Shown here piece by piece: positions 24,607 through 33,905 of a DNA stretch of 60,834 nucleotides (position 1 is the first letter of the stretch; every line of letters starts with the position of its first letter). Below the pieces are notes generated by a model, which searched no databases, was not told the origin of the DNA, and worked only from the letters and a program-made list of their open reading frames with translations. Origin of the DNA: a virus; IMG/VR virus record IMGVR_UViG_3300044972_001994, positions 1-60,834 of that record; one strand, 5' to 3'. The position numbers and the translations under genes were made by a program.

Positions 24607-26017
24607 TTTCCAAAATCACTTTGATAGACTACAAGCTCTAAATGCTTCCATAATTGGATTTGAATTCGAATTCTTTTCCAATATGGTTAGAGGAAGAATT
24701 GTGGAATCCCTATCTAAGTTATTAGGAAAAAAAGTAATACTTTCGTCTAGATACCACTCAAAAATTCCAGTTACCCAATCCGTTTTTAAACTTGAGCCTG
24801 ATTATTCAGGGGGGAGTAAAATGAACGAGCTTATCACTGGTCCACTTCCATATGCCGAAGCAATTCCGGTTCTCATCAAAGTTCTTAAATGGATAGATGA
24901 AAACGGGTGGACAAATGATAAATGTGCTTTTCAGTTTAATATCAGTTTTGATAAAATGAGAAAAGATGTAGGAATGAGAATGGAAAATCTTGACAGACTT
25001 CAATTCATTTTAGGAATTGACGAGGGAATGATCTATTCTAAGTTTGGAAATAGAATGAATAACGTTTATGCAAAGTCAATCAAGAAGATAGTTCCTAGAA
25101 ATAGATTCTCTTCTATTGACGATCTAACAACAATTGATCCTAAGTTATTCAAACTTCCGGACGACAAATATTACGGAGCTAATTTTACAAAATTAAAAGA
25201 CGGCTATATCGAAATCAGATATTTAGGAGGTAGAGATTATCAAAAGAAAATATCTGAAATTAGAGAAATTCTTGACTATGTCATAATTCATCTTTATAAT
25301 ATTCTCAGCGGAAGATCTACATATTCACAGAAAGATCTTGATACGTTAAAGAAAATGATGAAAGAATACTCAAAGGTAGTAAAAAGTTTTTCGGATCCTA
25401 GAGCTTTCTTCATGAATTATCCAGATTTCCACTTGTTGGTGGATCTAAAAGGATTTGAAGAGAACATCAAGACTTATTTCCCTATGATCAGAGACAAAGT
25501 TTTTGATCTTATCGTAGAAGGGGGAGTTCGTCACGGGTTCTTTAATTATGATACTTCAACAGGAAGATTTCAGTTAAAAGATGCAAGATGCAGGGATGCT
25601 TCTTATATTACAGATTTTGACCTTCTTAATTGTGACATCAAAGGATCTAGAGTTATCAATTGCAATCTTTATTCTTGTAAAGTTAAAAATTGCCAAGTAG
25701 AAGATTCTCAATTACTAACAGGAAATACAATCGAAAATAGCAAAGTTAAAAACACATCTGCTGAATATTCTAATAGTTTAGAAGAGTGTTATATAGACTG
25801 CGCAGGAAAATCCATAGACTGTAATATAAAAGGTGGAGTAATTAGAAAGGCAGATCTTGGAAGAAATGCAAAAGTTTCTAAAGAAACTGAAGAGGTGAAA
25901 GATTTTGATGACGTTAGAAAAGCTAGATTCGTTTCCGATTCTAGATTAAAGGACTCAAATACTCTTTATAAACCTCAATCTTTCAAAGATCAAAACTGGA
26001 AGTATAAAAAACTATAA
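24599..26017 (+). CDS. Amidoligase-like enzyme fused to a pentapeptide-repeat domain
   Basis: 472 residues. Residues 1-300 have the layout of the putative amidoligase family (glutamine synthetase/GCS-like COOH-NH2 ligases): GFEFEFF (20-26), KLEPDYSGG (64-72), NELITGPLPYAEAIPVLIKV (76-95), AFQFNISFD (110-118) and GYIEIRYLGG (202-211). These correspond to the metal/ATP-binding Glu/Asp motifs of that fold. Residues about 330-420 are pentapeptide-like repeats of the form (C/S)-x-(I/V/L)-x-x (CDIKG SRVIN CNLYS CKVKN CQVED), predicting a right-handed beta-helix. The family is expected to form amide bonds using ATP; the substrate is unknown. It overlaps the S1-like gene by 8 nt, so the two are translationally coupled. 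Confidence 0.7.
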   Translation: MANFQNHFDRLQALNASIIGFEFEFFSNMVRGRIVESLSKLLGKKVILSSRYHSKIPVTQSVFKLEPDYSGGSKMNELITGPLPYAEAIPVLIKVLKWIDENGWTNDKCAFQFNISFDKMRKDVGMRMENLDRLQFILGIDEGMIYSKFGNRMNNVYAKSIKKIVPRNRFSSIDDLTTIDPKLFKLPDDKYYGANFTKLKDGYIEIRYLGGRDYQKKISEIREILDYVIIHLYNILSGRSTYSQKDLDTLKKMMKEYSKVVKSFSDPRAFFMNYPDFHLLVDLKGFEENIKTYFPMIRDKVFDLIVEGGVRHGFFNYDTSTGRFQLKDARCRDASYITDFDLLNCDIKGSRVINCNLYSCKVKNCQVEDSQLLTGNTIENSKVKNTSAEYSNSLEECYIDCAGKSIDCNIKGGVIRKADLGRNAKVSKETEEVKDFDDVRKARFVSDSRLKDSNTLYKPQSFKDQNWKYKKL

Positions 26018-26022
26018 CTAAA

Positions 26023-26796
26023 ATGACTGAAGCAGAATTAATACAAGACATTAAAGACGATCTTTCCGCATCTTGTTCCCTTCCATACAATTTAAACGAT
26101 CAAGAAATAATTAGAATTATCAATAGAGCGAAAGCTTGGATGTATGATAACTATCAATATGCGGTAGAGCAAAGATTCTTTGTTCTAGGTTCTACTCTTT
26201 TTTCTACACAAGAATTTCTAAAGACGAGACAAATTCAACTTCCGGATAAGATTGTAACAGTTTTCGATGTCAGGGAAGCAAATAATCCTGGTGTTTCTGG
26301 AAACCCCGACAGAGACTTTGGGAGTTCAAAACTTCTTGGTTCTGAACTTCTTCTATCTCCTTTTATGGGAGACAACTTGGTTTATAGAACAGTAATGTAT
26401 TCTTATTTCGATTTAGCTAAAGCTTATTTATTAGAAACTTTTGCATTCAGATGGAACAAGAACACTAAGAAACTTACGATACTAGGAAGAAATCCTGCAG
26501 GATCACCTAACAACGTGGGAACTGGGCCGAACAACTATGTTAAGTCCGTGGCAGTTAGCTGCTTTGTTGCAATTGAAGATCATGAGTTATTTGACGATGA
26601 ACTTTTCTCCAGATACTGCAGAGCAAAAGCAAAGCAAAGTTTAGCAAGAGTTATTGGTGCTTTCAATTATAATCTTCCAGGTGGAGTTCAAGTTAACTTT
26701 TCAGAGATAAAAGCAATGGGAGATGCAGAGATGCAGGAGGTAATGGAAATGATAAATGGTGAGAATACTCCTTCATATTTCCTTCAGTGGAATTAA
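26023..26796 (+). CDS. Possible neck/head-tail connector protein
   Basis: 257 residues. The N-terminal helices (EAELIQDIKDDLSASCSLPY, NDQEIIRIINRAKAWMYDNY) resemble small adaptor or connector proteins. A beta-rich middle and a C-terminal region MGDAEMQEVMEMINGENTPS follow. No motif identifies it with a specific T4 neck protein (gp13, gp14, gp15). It is last in the S1/amidoligase unit. A structural role is inferred from size and context. Confidence 0.45.
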   Translation: MTEAELIQDIKDDLSASCSLPYNLNDQEIIRIINRAKAWMYDNYQYAVEQRFFVLGSTLFSTQEFLKTRQIQLPDKIVTVFDVREANNPGVSGNPDRDFGSSKLLGSELLLSPFMGDNLVYRTVMYSYFDLAKAYLLETFAFRWNKNTKKLTILGRNPAGSPNNVGTGPNNYVKSVAVSCFVAIEDHELFDDELFSRYCRAKAKQSLARVIGAFNYNLPGGVQVNFSEIKAMGDAEMQEVMEMINGENTPSYFLQWN

Positions 26797-26963
26797 TTTT
26801 TTTATTTAGGAAACCTTTTTGCTAGAAACCATCTAAAAGAATTACTTATATTCCCAGGGGAAGAATCTAATATACAGGGTTCCCTAACCCCAATCTTAAC
26901 TAAAATTCATTAGTTTACCCCAGTTTCTAAACGTAGATATATAATGGGAAATAAAAAATCCCA
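26797..26963. other. 167-bp intergenic leader, largest gap in the window
   Basis: No gene seen. It begins with a T7 run directly after the stop codon (possible weak termination) and contains a small inverted repeat AGGG-TT-CCCT near 26877-26886, the promoter box at 26936-26944, and a hairpin TGGGA (26945-26949) / TCCCA (26959-26963) with a 9-nt AT loop ending at the base before the gp25 ATG. The hairpin could affect gp25 translation. Confidence 0.5.
26936..26944 (+). promoter_or_regulatory. Putative late promoter box GATATATAA
   Basis: GATATATAA lies 19 nt before the ATG at 26964, heading the baseplate-wedge unit. Confidence 0.7.
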
Positions 26964-27335
26964 ATGATAGAGATTTACAATAGAGATCCAGGAGACTTCG
27001 GATATAAAGAAGGAATACTTGAAACTACAGATCCCATCGAGATCTGCATAGGTCAATTGAAGATGCTTCTTTTAACCAACAAAGGAGAAGTTTTAGGTGA
27101 CCCTGAATTTGGAATTAGCTTAGATGAATTAGTTTTTAATTTGGAGCTTTCCGAAACTTCTATCAAAAAAGAAATAGATTTTCAAATCAACACTTATTGC
27201 ACTTTGTTCTATGAACTTGGTGGATACTTTGATTTGAAATTTTATCAGGGAACTATGAGGGATATAGCCACAATAGATTTTTATATTTCCTCTCAATCAA
27301 CAAAGAGTCCAATCATAACATTACAGGTAACATAA
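26964..27335 (+). CDS. gp25: Baseplate wedge protein gp25-like
   Basis: 123 residues, the usual size of gp25 (132 in T4). The hallmark segment is LKMLLLTNKGEVLGDPEFGI at about residues 31-50: a helix, 'L.T..GE....P.FG', then L. It is followed by a helix and two beta strands as in the GPW/gp25 family. gp25 links baseplate wedges to the sheath through its handshake strands. Directly followed by gp6, the conserved order in contractile injection systems. Confidence 0.87.
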   Translation: MIEIYNRDPGDFGYKEGILETTDPIEICIGQLKMLLLTNKGEVLGDPEFGISLDELVFNLELSETSIKKEIDFQINTYCTLFYELGGYFDLKFYQGTMRDIATIDFYISSQSTKSPIITLQVT

Positions 27336-27344
27336 TTAACATAG

Positions 27345-29072
27345 ATGAATAATATTTTTCAGAAAAATAATATTTTAATTAGAGGTCTTTTAAACACGAC
27401 CTATAATTTCTTGCAGCAAACTTTCAATCAAACAAGAAATGTCTTTACGACTGCTTCTGCTTGGGGACAAATATTATTTGTTCTTGAAAACCTATCCCAG
27501 CTAATTCTTTACTTCATCGAAGATTCGATTACAGAATTAAATATCTATGAAGCTACTAGAGACTACTCGGTTAGAAGTTTGGCTAGAATAGCAGGATATG
27601 ATCCTGCAAGAGCCATGGGAGCCCAAGGTGAAATTGAAGTCTCCTGGAACACTAAAGCAACTACCACTGGAGGCGGAGCAGTTTTACTACAGGAAAATAC
27701 CAGAATCCAATGTGATCAAAATGGACTCGTTTATACTATTATTCTAAATGGACCTAGAGTAAAGATTCCTTTAACCAGAGGAAATTCTTTTAGGTTTAAA
27801 ATTGTGCAAGGAACTTTTAATGAGACTATATTTACTGGAAACGGGGCTGCACTCCAAAGTTTTAACATCCCAATCAAAGGAGGATCTCTTGTTGATCAAT
27901 TTTATATCAACACTACAGTCAACGATAACAAATGGAAAAAATATGATTCTCTCTATGATATTCCTCTTCAGGGAGAAGGGTATTTAGTAAAGACCGGAAT
28001 TAGCGAGGGAATAGACATTTATTTTGGAAATTCTAATTTTGGAAAAGTTCCACCAAGAGGATCTTTGATTAAAGTTCAATATTTACAAACTCTAGGATTT
28101 GCTGGAAATCTTAGATCTACCTCTACCAGTAAAATTACTTACAGATTTTTAGATACAGGTACTGATTTATTTGGGGCAGAAGTAAATCTTAATGACTACC
28201 TTCAAATTGTCAATACGGTAGATCCTTCTTTTGGAGCTAATGAAGAACCAATTTCTATTACAAGACTTGCAGCTCCGAAGACAAGCAGAGCTTTTGTTTT
28301 TGCTAATGCTGGAAACTATGAAATTTACTTACAGAGATTTAATATATTTTCTCAGATACAAGCATTTTCTACCTTTGATGATGAATACTTAGATGACGAT
28401 AATGTTGTTTACTTGTATTTAATTCCTGATATAACGATAGGTTTATCTTCTAATGAGGACTATTTTAGTATTCCTCTTTCAAGTTTTCTTTTGACGAATG
28501 CACAAAAATTGGCAATTTTAAATCTTATTGAAGATTCAGGGTCTATGATAGCAACTACTGTTGTTAAAATAATAGAGCCTACTATTCAAAGGTTTGTAGG
28601 AAACGCAGTTCTAACTGTTTTCGAGGGATATGATCCTGAGATTATTAAAGATAAGATTCAAGCTTCTATTTCTTCTTACATGATAAATCTAAAGAGAAGA
28701 GATAAAATTCCAAAGTCTGATATGATTGCTCTTATAGAATCTATTCCTGGGGTTGACTCGGTTAGCTTCTATTTTGTAGGACAAGCCAATGAAGCTTACC
28801 ATGCAACTGTAGATTTCCTCCCTAACGTTAGCACAAGTCAGCTTACAACTAATATAGGATTTGATCAATTCGGAGACATTATTATTGGGAGGGGAGAACT
28901 AGTAGTTTTGAGAGGGGGATGGAACGATAGAAATGGGATGTACTATGAACTTGGGGTAGTACCAGGTAAACCTTCTGCTTTGAATATTTCAATTAGTGGA
29001 TTTGTCCCTGTTAATTATCTTTCTGAACTTAATGCTGAAACTAAAGCACAATTAATAGCTGCAAATAGATAA
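27345..29072 (+). CDS. gp6: Baseplate wedge protein gp6-like (baseplate J)
   Basis: 575 residues (T4 gp6 is 660). The N-terminal helical domain (LRL-type helices to residue 75, then RDYSVRSLARIAGYDPARAM) leads into a beta domain with GEIEVSWNTKA. The C-terminal part has KRRDKIPKSDMIALIESIPG followed by VDSVSFYF, the typical J-domain end where the 'I..IPGV..V' helix-strand occurs. Order gp25-gp6 supports it. gp6 forms the inner baseplate ring with gp7 and gp53. Confidence 0.82.
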   Translation: MNNIFQKNNILIRGLLNTTYNFLQQTFNQTRNVFTTASAWGQILFVLENLSQLILYFIEDSITELNIYEATRDYSVRSLARIAGYDPARAMGAQGEIEVSWNTKATTTGGGAVLLQENTRIQCDQNGLVYTIILNGPRVKIPLTRGNSFRFKIVQGTFNETIFTGNGAALQSFNIPIKGGSLVDQFYINTTVNDNKWKKYDSLYDIPLQGEGYLVKTGISEGIDIYFGNSNFGKVPPRGSLIKVQYLQTLGFAGNLRSTSTSKITYRFLDTGTDLFGAEVNLNDYLQIVNTVDPSFGANEEPISITRLAAPKTSRAFVFANAGNYEIYLQRFNIFSQIQAFSTFDDEYLDDDNVVYLYLIPDITIGLSSNEDYFSIPLSSFLLTNAQKLAILNLIEDSGSMIATTVVKIIEPTIQRFVGNAVLTVFEGYDPEIIKDKIQASISSYMINLKRRDKIPKSDMIALIESIPGVDSVSFYFVGQANEAYHATVDFLPNVSTSQLTTNIGFDQFGDIIIGRGELVVLRGGWNDRNGMYYELGVVPGKPSALNISISGFVPVNYLSELNAETKAQLIAANR

Positions 29073-29075
29073 ATC

Positions 29076-29648
29076 ATGGCACTAGATTATTCACCACAAT
29101 TCAATCAGGAAGGTAAAAACGCATACAATAACTATAAAGTTGTTCCTTCGAGCAATTCTTCAGGGAAGAATGAAGGAGGCTACACGTATAAAAACTATAC
29201 GACTAATTTTGATACCTTAGATGATCTTTATCCTACCTCTACACAAGCTTCTGAAAGAGCTTATAATCTTGGATGCTCTGGGTATAGAAAACGTTTAATT
29301 AGCTCTGCTGGAAATTATCAGTATGCTCCTTGTCAAACCTCTGTTGAATACATTTCTATTATGGGAGGTATACCAAAGGGAGATATGGAAAGAAGATATT
29401 ATTTATTTGATCAAACTGAGAATGTTTTTGATGTAACTGAATCTATAAACGACACAGCTACTACTGGATTTAATTATAAGGAACAGATCTTCCCAAGAAC
29501 ACTTTCTAATCTAATCTATAGAGACCCTAGTAAAATTTTAATTTTGGACAAATATCAGAGGGTAGTTTTTGCTTTGATTGAATCTGTTAAGCAGATAAAA
29601 AACTATTTTAATTACACAGTTCCTTTCAACAACAGAAGAGTATTCTAA
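29076..29648 (+). CDS. Baseplate-associated hypothetical protein
   Basis: 190 residues between gp6-like and the 1414-residue protein, overlapping the latter's start by 1 nt (TAATG). The N-terminal third is Tyr/Asn/Ser-rich; the C-terminal third contains FPRTLSNLIYRDPSKILILD and a hydrophobic helix (YQRVVFALIESVKQIKNYF). Probably a small wedge component, by position; no family recognised. Confidence 0.5.
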   Translation: MALDYSPQFNQEGKNAYNNYKVVPSSNSSGKNEGGYTYKNYTTNFDTLDDLYPTSTQASERAYNLGCSGYRKRLISSAGNYQYAPCQTSVEYISIMGGIPKGDMERRYYLFDQTENVFDVTESINDTATTGFNYKEQIFPRTLSNLIYRDPSKILILDKYQRVVFALIESVKQIKNYFNYTVPFNNRRVF

Positions 29649-32600
29649 TGGCTAATCTACACTTAAGATTTTTTGACAAACAAGGAGATCCTTTAAACTA
29701 CCAATACGTAGGACCAACCGGTTCTGTGGATCTGGATTTTAGCTTTTCGTATCTTTCTACAAATACTGGATCTACCCCATCACAGGGATATGTTTCCTTT
29801 TCAGACGTAGACTCTGGAGTTTTATATCTTAACTCAACAGATCAAAATAGATCTTCTATTCTTCCATGGGCAAATGAAGTTTTAAGCTCAATTATCAACG
29901 GAGCAACGATTAGAGTAAATTTTGCAGTTTATCCTGCCAATAGTTTAAACTTTAGAGTTACTAATGTTTCTTTTGCTGGCAGCGTTGTTGTTCTTGATAT
30001 TAGTAAAATCGTAGGGTCTACGATAATTTCAAATAACAATAGCATCATTTTAACCACCGAATACACAAATCTCCCAGGAGGGTACTTCTACGGGGAAGTG
30101 TATTTTGATCCTGTATCTGCTGGACTTTATGAAAATCAGCAGATCTTTGTTGTTCAAGAGCTAGTAAATTCAGGATCTCTAGAATTGGGTTATCCGCATA
30201 CAAATGCAACCGGAGGAACTGGAGCTAATATATGGAGAACGAGATGGGCAAATGACACTTACGGAAATACCGATGTTACTGAAATTATATTCACGTATAA
30301 AATAACTCCTCACGACTCTGATATTGATGGGTTTCCTGCAATAGTAAACTATCAAAATATTGCTATTCCAGTTACCCAAGAATCAGGTGATTTTTATTCC
30401 ATAGCTTATCCAGGTTATCTACAAACCACTTCTGTAGATTCTTCTGCATTGACAATTAACGTTGCTTTAAATGCTCCGGATGTTGCAGCAGAGGTATATG
30501 AAAGAAGATTAATAGTTGAGGACTTAACTTCTGGGACTCCGGAGAAAGTTTTGGAAATTTTATTTTATGGTCAAATCATAGGGGAAGATTCGAGACTTGA
30601 TGTACTAACAGCAAATTTAGGAAGAGCTTTCTACCAAATCGATTCTAATATTCTAAGGGGACATGATCCTTATGAGCCGCTTCCAAACTGGATAGAGATT
30701 AACGAAAAGAGAAAAGAGCTGATGGTTGCAGGGGAAGAAATCTTCCCATATATCGGAGCTTATAAAGGTTTAATAGGAGCACTCCAATTCTTTGGCTATC
30801 AAGATTTGAGAATAAAAGAGTATTGGTTAAATCTTGCATACCAAAAAGTTAAACTTAGTCCACTTTTAGAAAATCAGAATTTTCTGAATAAGTATGATCA
30901 AAGTTTCATGGTCAATCAGTCAATTCAGATTGCAGACCTTCTAGATAACGAAAATAGTGGAAAATATAGGCTTCAGGAAACTTATGGTCCAGATGCTGAT
31001 GGGAATTACGTTTTAAATGTTTCTGGAGAGGACACACTTCTTCCAAGCAAAACTTACAAGAAAACATCTTTATTTGGTCTTTACTATGATTTGAATAAAT
31101 CTACAGATCTGGAGGATCCTTATGGATACCCTATTACACAAGAAGCATTCATTTTTAGCCAGGAAGAAATTCTAGTAAAACTATTTGCTTTAAAGCAAAG
31201 ACTTAAACAAACATATCTTCCACTAAATGCTAGAATCGTTGATATAACTGGTGAAGGTGTTTATTTTGAAGTCTATAATACCAAATCGTGGACGGACTCA
31301 ATGGAAAGAAATGATATTGAGTCTGGGTTTTATCTAGATGTAAAATCAAATCCTCCTAAGGGATTCATAGAAGATCTTAGAGCATTCAGTCTGAGAACAT
31401 ATCCAAATTCTATCCAGACTCCTATGAACTACTTCAACGTTGTAGATTATACCGTTTCTGTTGCAGGTCCTTCTGGTGATGCTCTTACTTTTTCTGGTGT
31501 TGCTGGTTATAATCCAACTCTAACTTTTGAAAAAGGAAAGACTTATAATTTCACGGTTTCAAGTTCAAACTACGATTTCTATTTAACTACAAATCCTTCT
31601 TTGGCTCAATCTGATCCACTTGGAGTAATTAATAATGGGTCTTATGGAGGTTCTACCGGATCTGTTGTTTCTATAAATGTTAATCCACAAGAGCAAACTA
31701 CGATTTATTATTATTCAAGCGTAAATCCTAGCAAAATGTTTGGAAGTATTAATATTGTAGACTCTAGCATTTCTGATTTTGGAAACGTATCCTTTCCTTT
31801 AGCTGATAATCAGATCTATAATTCTACCCAGAATTCTGCAATGCAAACTGCTATTGCTAATTTCTACACTCTGAAGGAAAACAATGGAATAAAATTTTTA
31901 GGCGACGGTACATCAGATCCTATACTATTTACTGATCCCGCTACAGGATTGCCTTATCAAAATCCGATAGGAATGCCAGTGATTCTGGAATCTATTCTTG
32001 ATCAATGGATCTGGGACGAAATGGGTATCAGCTGGAATTCCCTTAAATTGCCTGAATTTAAAGTTGGTGATTTGATAGACGTTAAAACATATCAAGATCC
32101 AAATGGTCCTTTTTATGGACCAACTGGACCAACCGGAACAACCGGGGGTGTTGGAGGGCAGATTCTTTCTGCTTCCTATGATCTACAAACCTATAGCGTT
32201 AGACTCTCCTCTGATTTTTCTATAGTAACTCTATCTGCAAATTTATTGACATCTTCAATTCAAGATACCCAGTTACTAACCTGGGCAAATATAGATTTTT
32301 CAACTTACACTGAAATAGAATGGATAATTGAGAAGCCAACCTCTCAACCGGGAAGTCCATATTATTTCAAGAAGAGAGGACTGATTATGGACTATTACAA
32401 AATGGCTCATTTCCTTCCTTATGTTGGTGAGTACAATATTACATGTACAGTTTATGACTCTTTTAACTATCAGAGTAAAGTCATAAAAAATTCATTAATT
32501 AAAGTTGATCCGATTCAAATTGATATAAATGCTTGGACTAGATACAGAGAAAATGAGAATTATCTGTGGGATCAAACAGTTAGAAATTGGGATTCTTATG

Positions 32601-33892
32601 AATCAATCTGGGAGTATCCTGCAGAAGGAAAAACTATTCAAGAACTAACTAATAGAATTCCTCCGGAGGTTCTTGAGTTTTCAACTTATGGAAACAATGT
32701 TCAAGGAACCCAAGATATGCTGGTTAAAGTTCCAATTAATCCAATTGGGGCATCCGGTAATATTGTTCTTCAACAGGCCGTATATTCTATTGATTCTGCT
32801 TACTCTGCATTTATCTCAGGAAGCCAGTATGGGTTTGTACAGATATTTACCAATCAGCCCCATAATTTTGAAGAGGGTTCTTTAGTTTTTATTACCGGAT
32901 CTTCCCCTCAGATTAATGGAGCTTGGAATATTACTATACCAACTGGATCAACTGGGAATTCTTTTGAAATACCTGTAGCTCTAGTAGGAGGACCTGGTGT
33001 GATAGCTCCGACAACTCCAGGAGCTACCTCAACCTATATTGATCCTGGATATTATCCTGACCAGACTGTTACGGGAGGAGGGAATATTTCTATTTCAGTA
33101 AACGGAAGAGTGATTGGAGCTACCTCAGCAGGGGCAAGTCTACAATCTACAGTTAATTCTATAGTTGAAGTTGTAAATTCAGTTTATACCCAGCCAGATT
33201 ATTTTGCAGGATCCACCGCTCCTAATTCTATTCCTGCTACTTTAAATATTCTAGCAAACACAGATTCTGGAAACGTTGGAAATGGAGACGTTTTAACTGC
33301 AGTTGTTACCGGGTCCCTTTCGGTAGTTTCCATAGATTCTACCTTTTCTGGAGGTGGAACTTCTGGAACTCAATATATTACCTGGAACGAAAATTATGGA
33401 AGTTTTCCTGACGAAAATCTGAGATATTGGGGAACACAAAATTTAAATTGGGATTCTATTCCAACCTCAACTTGGGATGAAGCTTATGCTCACGGATGGT
33501 ATGATTTTGAGTATGAAAACGGATGGCTTGGTGGATTTGAAATTCATAGTATTAAAGTTGGCGACAATATCAAAGTTAGTACTGGGAATGAGACGTTTCC
33601 TTTCCCCGTAGGGGTTACTTTTAGCGCGACTGGAGGAGTTACGGGTCCTACAGGATATATCACCTTAGGTGGAGCAGTAAGTGAATTAAACAGCTCTACA
33701 GATCCCCATATCGCTAACTTTTATTATAGGGTTACTCCTTATGGGTCTGATGATCTTCTGACAACAAACGGTCCAGTACAAACATCTTTTAGCATTTTTG
33801 GAGCAACAGCAGGAGGATATTCAGCACCACCAACAGTTCCTGGAGCACCTCCTGAACTGATAGTATCTTTCACATACGCAACAGGACCATAA
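29648..33892 (+). CDS. Large baseplate/tail protein (gp7- or gpI-like region)
   Basis: 1414 residues. After a beta-rich N-terminal part, residues about 315-395 read ANLGRAFYQIDSNILRGHDP, then EEIFPYIGAYKGLIGALQFF, GYQDLRIKEYWL. This helical pattern occurs in gpI-type tail proteins, and with gp6 upstream it suggests a gp7-like wedge function. Further on are a cupredoxin-like beta domain (about 610-695), a PKD-like segment (about 880-960) and an FCCH-like beta domain (about 1048-1125) also present in the 1976-residue protein. The C-terminus is Gly/Pro/Thr-rich. No membrane segment. Confidence 0.65.
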   Translation: MANLHLRFFDKQGDPLNYQYVGPTGSVDLDFSFSYLSTNTGSTPSQGYVSFSDVDSGVLYLNSTDQNRSSILPWANEVLSSIINGATIRVNFAVYPANSLNFRVTNVSFAGSVVVLDISKIVGSTIISNNNSIILTTEYTNLPGGYFYGEVYFDPVSAGLYENQQIFVVQELVNSGSLELGYPHTNATGGTGANIWRTRWANDTYGNTDVTEIIFTYKITPHDSDIDGFPAIVNYQNIAIPVTQESGDFYSIAYPGYLQTTSVDSSALTINVALNAPDVAAEVYERRLIVEDLTSGTPEKVLEILFYGQIIGEDSRLDVLTANLGRAFYQIDSNILRGHDPYEPLPNWIEINEKRKELMVAGEEIFPYIGAYKGLIGALQFFGYQDLRIKEYWLNLAYQKVKLSPLLENQNFLNKYDQSFMVNQSIQIADLLDNENSGKYRLQETYGPDADGNYVLNVSGEDTLLPSKTYKKTSLFGLYYDLNKSTDLEDPYGYPITQEAFIFSQEEILVKLFALKQRLKQTYLPLNARIVDITGEGVYFEVYNTKSWTDSMERNDIESGFYLDVKSNPPKGFIEDLRAFSLRTYPNSIQTPMNYFNVVDYTVSVAGPSGDALTFSGVAGYNPTLTFEKGKTYNFTVSSSNYDFYLTTNPSLAQSDPLGVINNGSYGGSTGSVVSINVNPQEQTTIYYYSSVNPSKMFGSINIVDSSISDFGNVSFPLADNQIYNSTQNSAMQTAIANFYTLKENNGIKFLGDGTSDPILFTDPATGLPYQNPIGMPVILESILDQWIWDEMGISWNSLKLPEFKVGDLIDVKTYQDPNGPFYGPTGPTGTTGGVGGQILSASYDLQTYSVRLSSDFSIVTLSANLLTSSIQDTQLLTWANIDFSTYTEIEWIIEKPTSQPGSPYYFKKRGLIMDYYKMAHFLPYVGEYNITCTVYDSFNYQSKVIKNSLIKVDPIQIDINAWTRYRENENYLWDQTVRNWDSYESIWEYPAEGKTIQELTNRIPPEVLEFSTYGNNVQGTQDMLVKVPINPIGASGNIVLQQAVYSIDSAYSAFISGSQYGFVQIFTNQPHNFEEGSLVFITGSSPQINGAWNITIPTGSTGNSFEIPVALVGGPGVIAPTTPGATSTYIDPGYYPDQTVTGGGNISISVNGRVIGATSAGASLQSTVNSIVEVVNSVYTQPDYFAGSTAPNSIPATLNILANTDSGNVGNGDVLTAVVTGSLSVVSIDSTFSGGGTSGTQYITWNENYGSFPDENLRYWGTQNLNWDSIPTSTWDEAYAHGWYDFEYENGWLGGFEIHSIKVGDNIKVSTGNETFPFPVGVTFSATGGVTGPTGYITLGGAVSELNSSTDPHIANFYYRVTPYGSDDLLTTNGPVQTSFSIFGATAGGYSAPPTVPGAPPELIVSFTYATGP

Positions 33893-33905
33893 TTAATTTA
33901 ATCTA

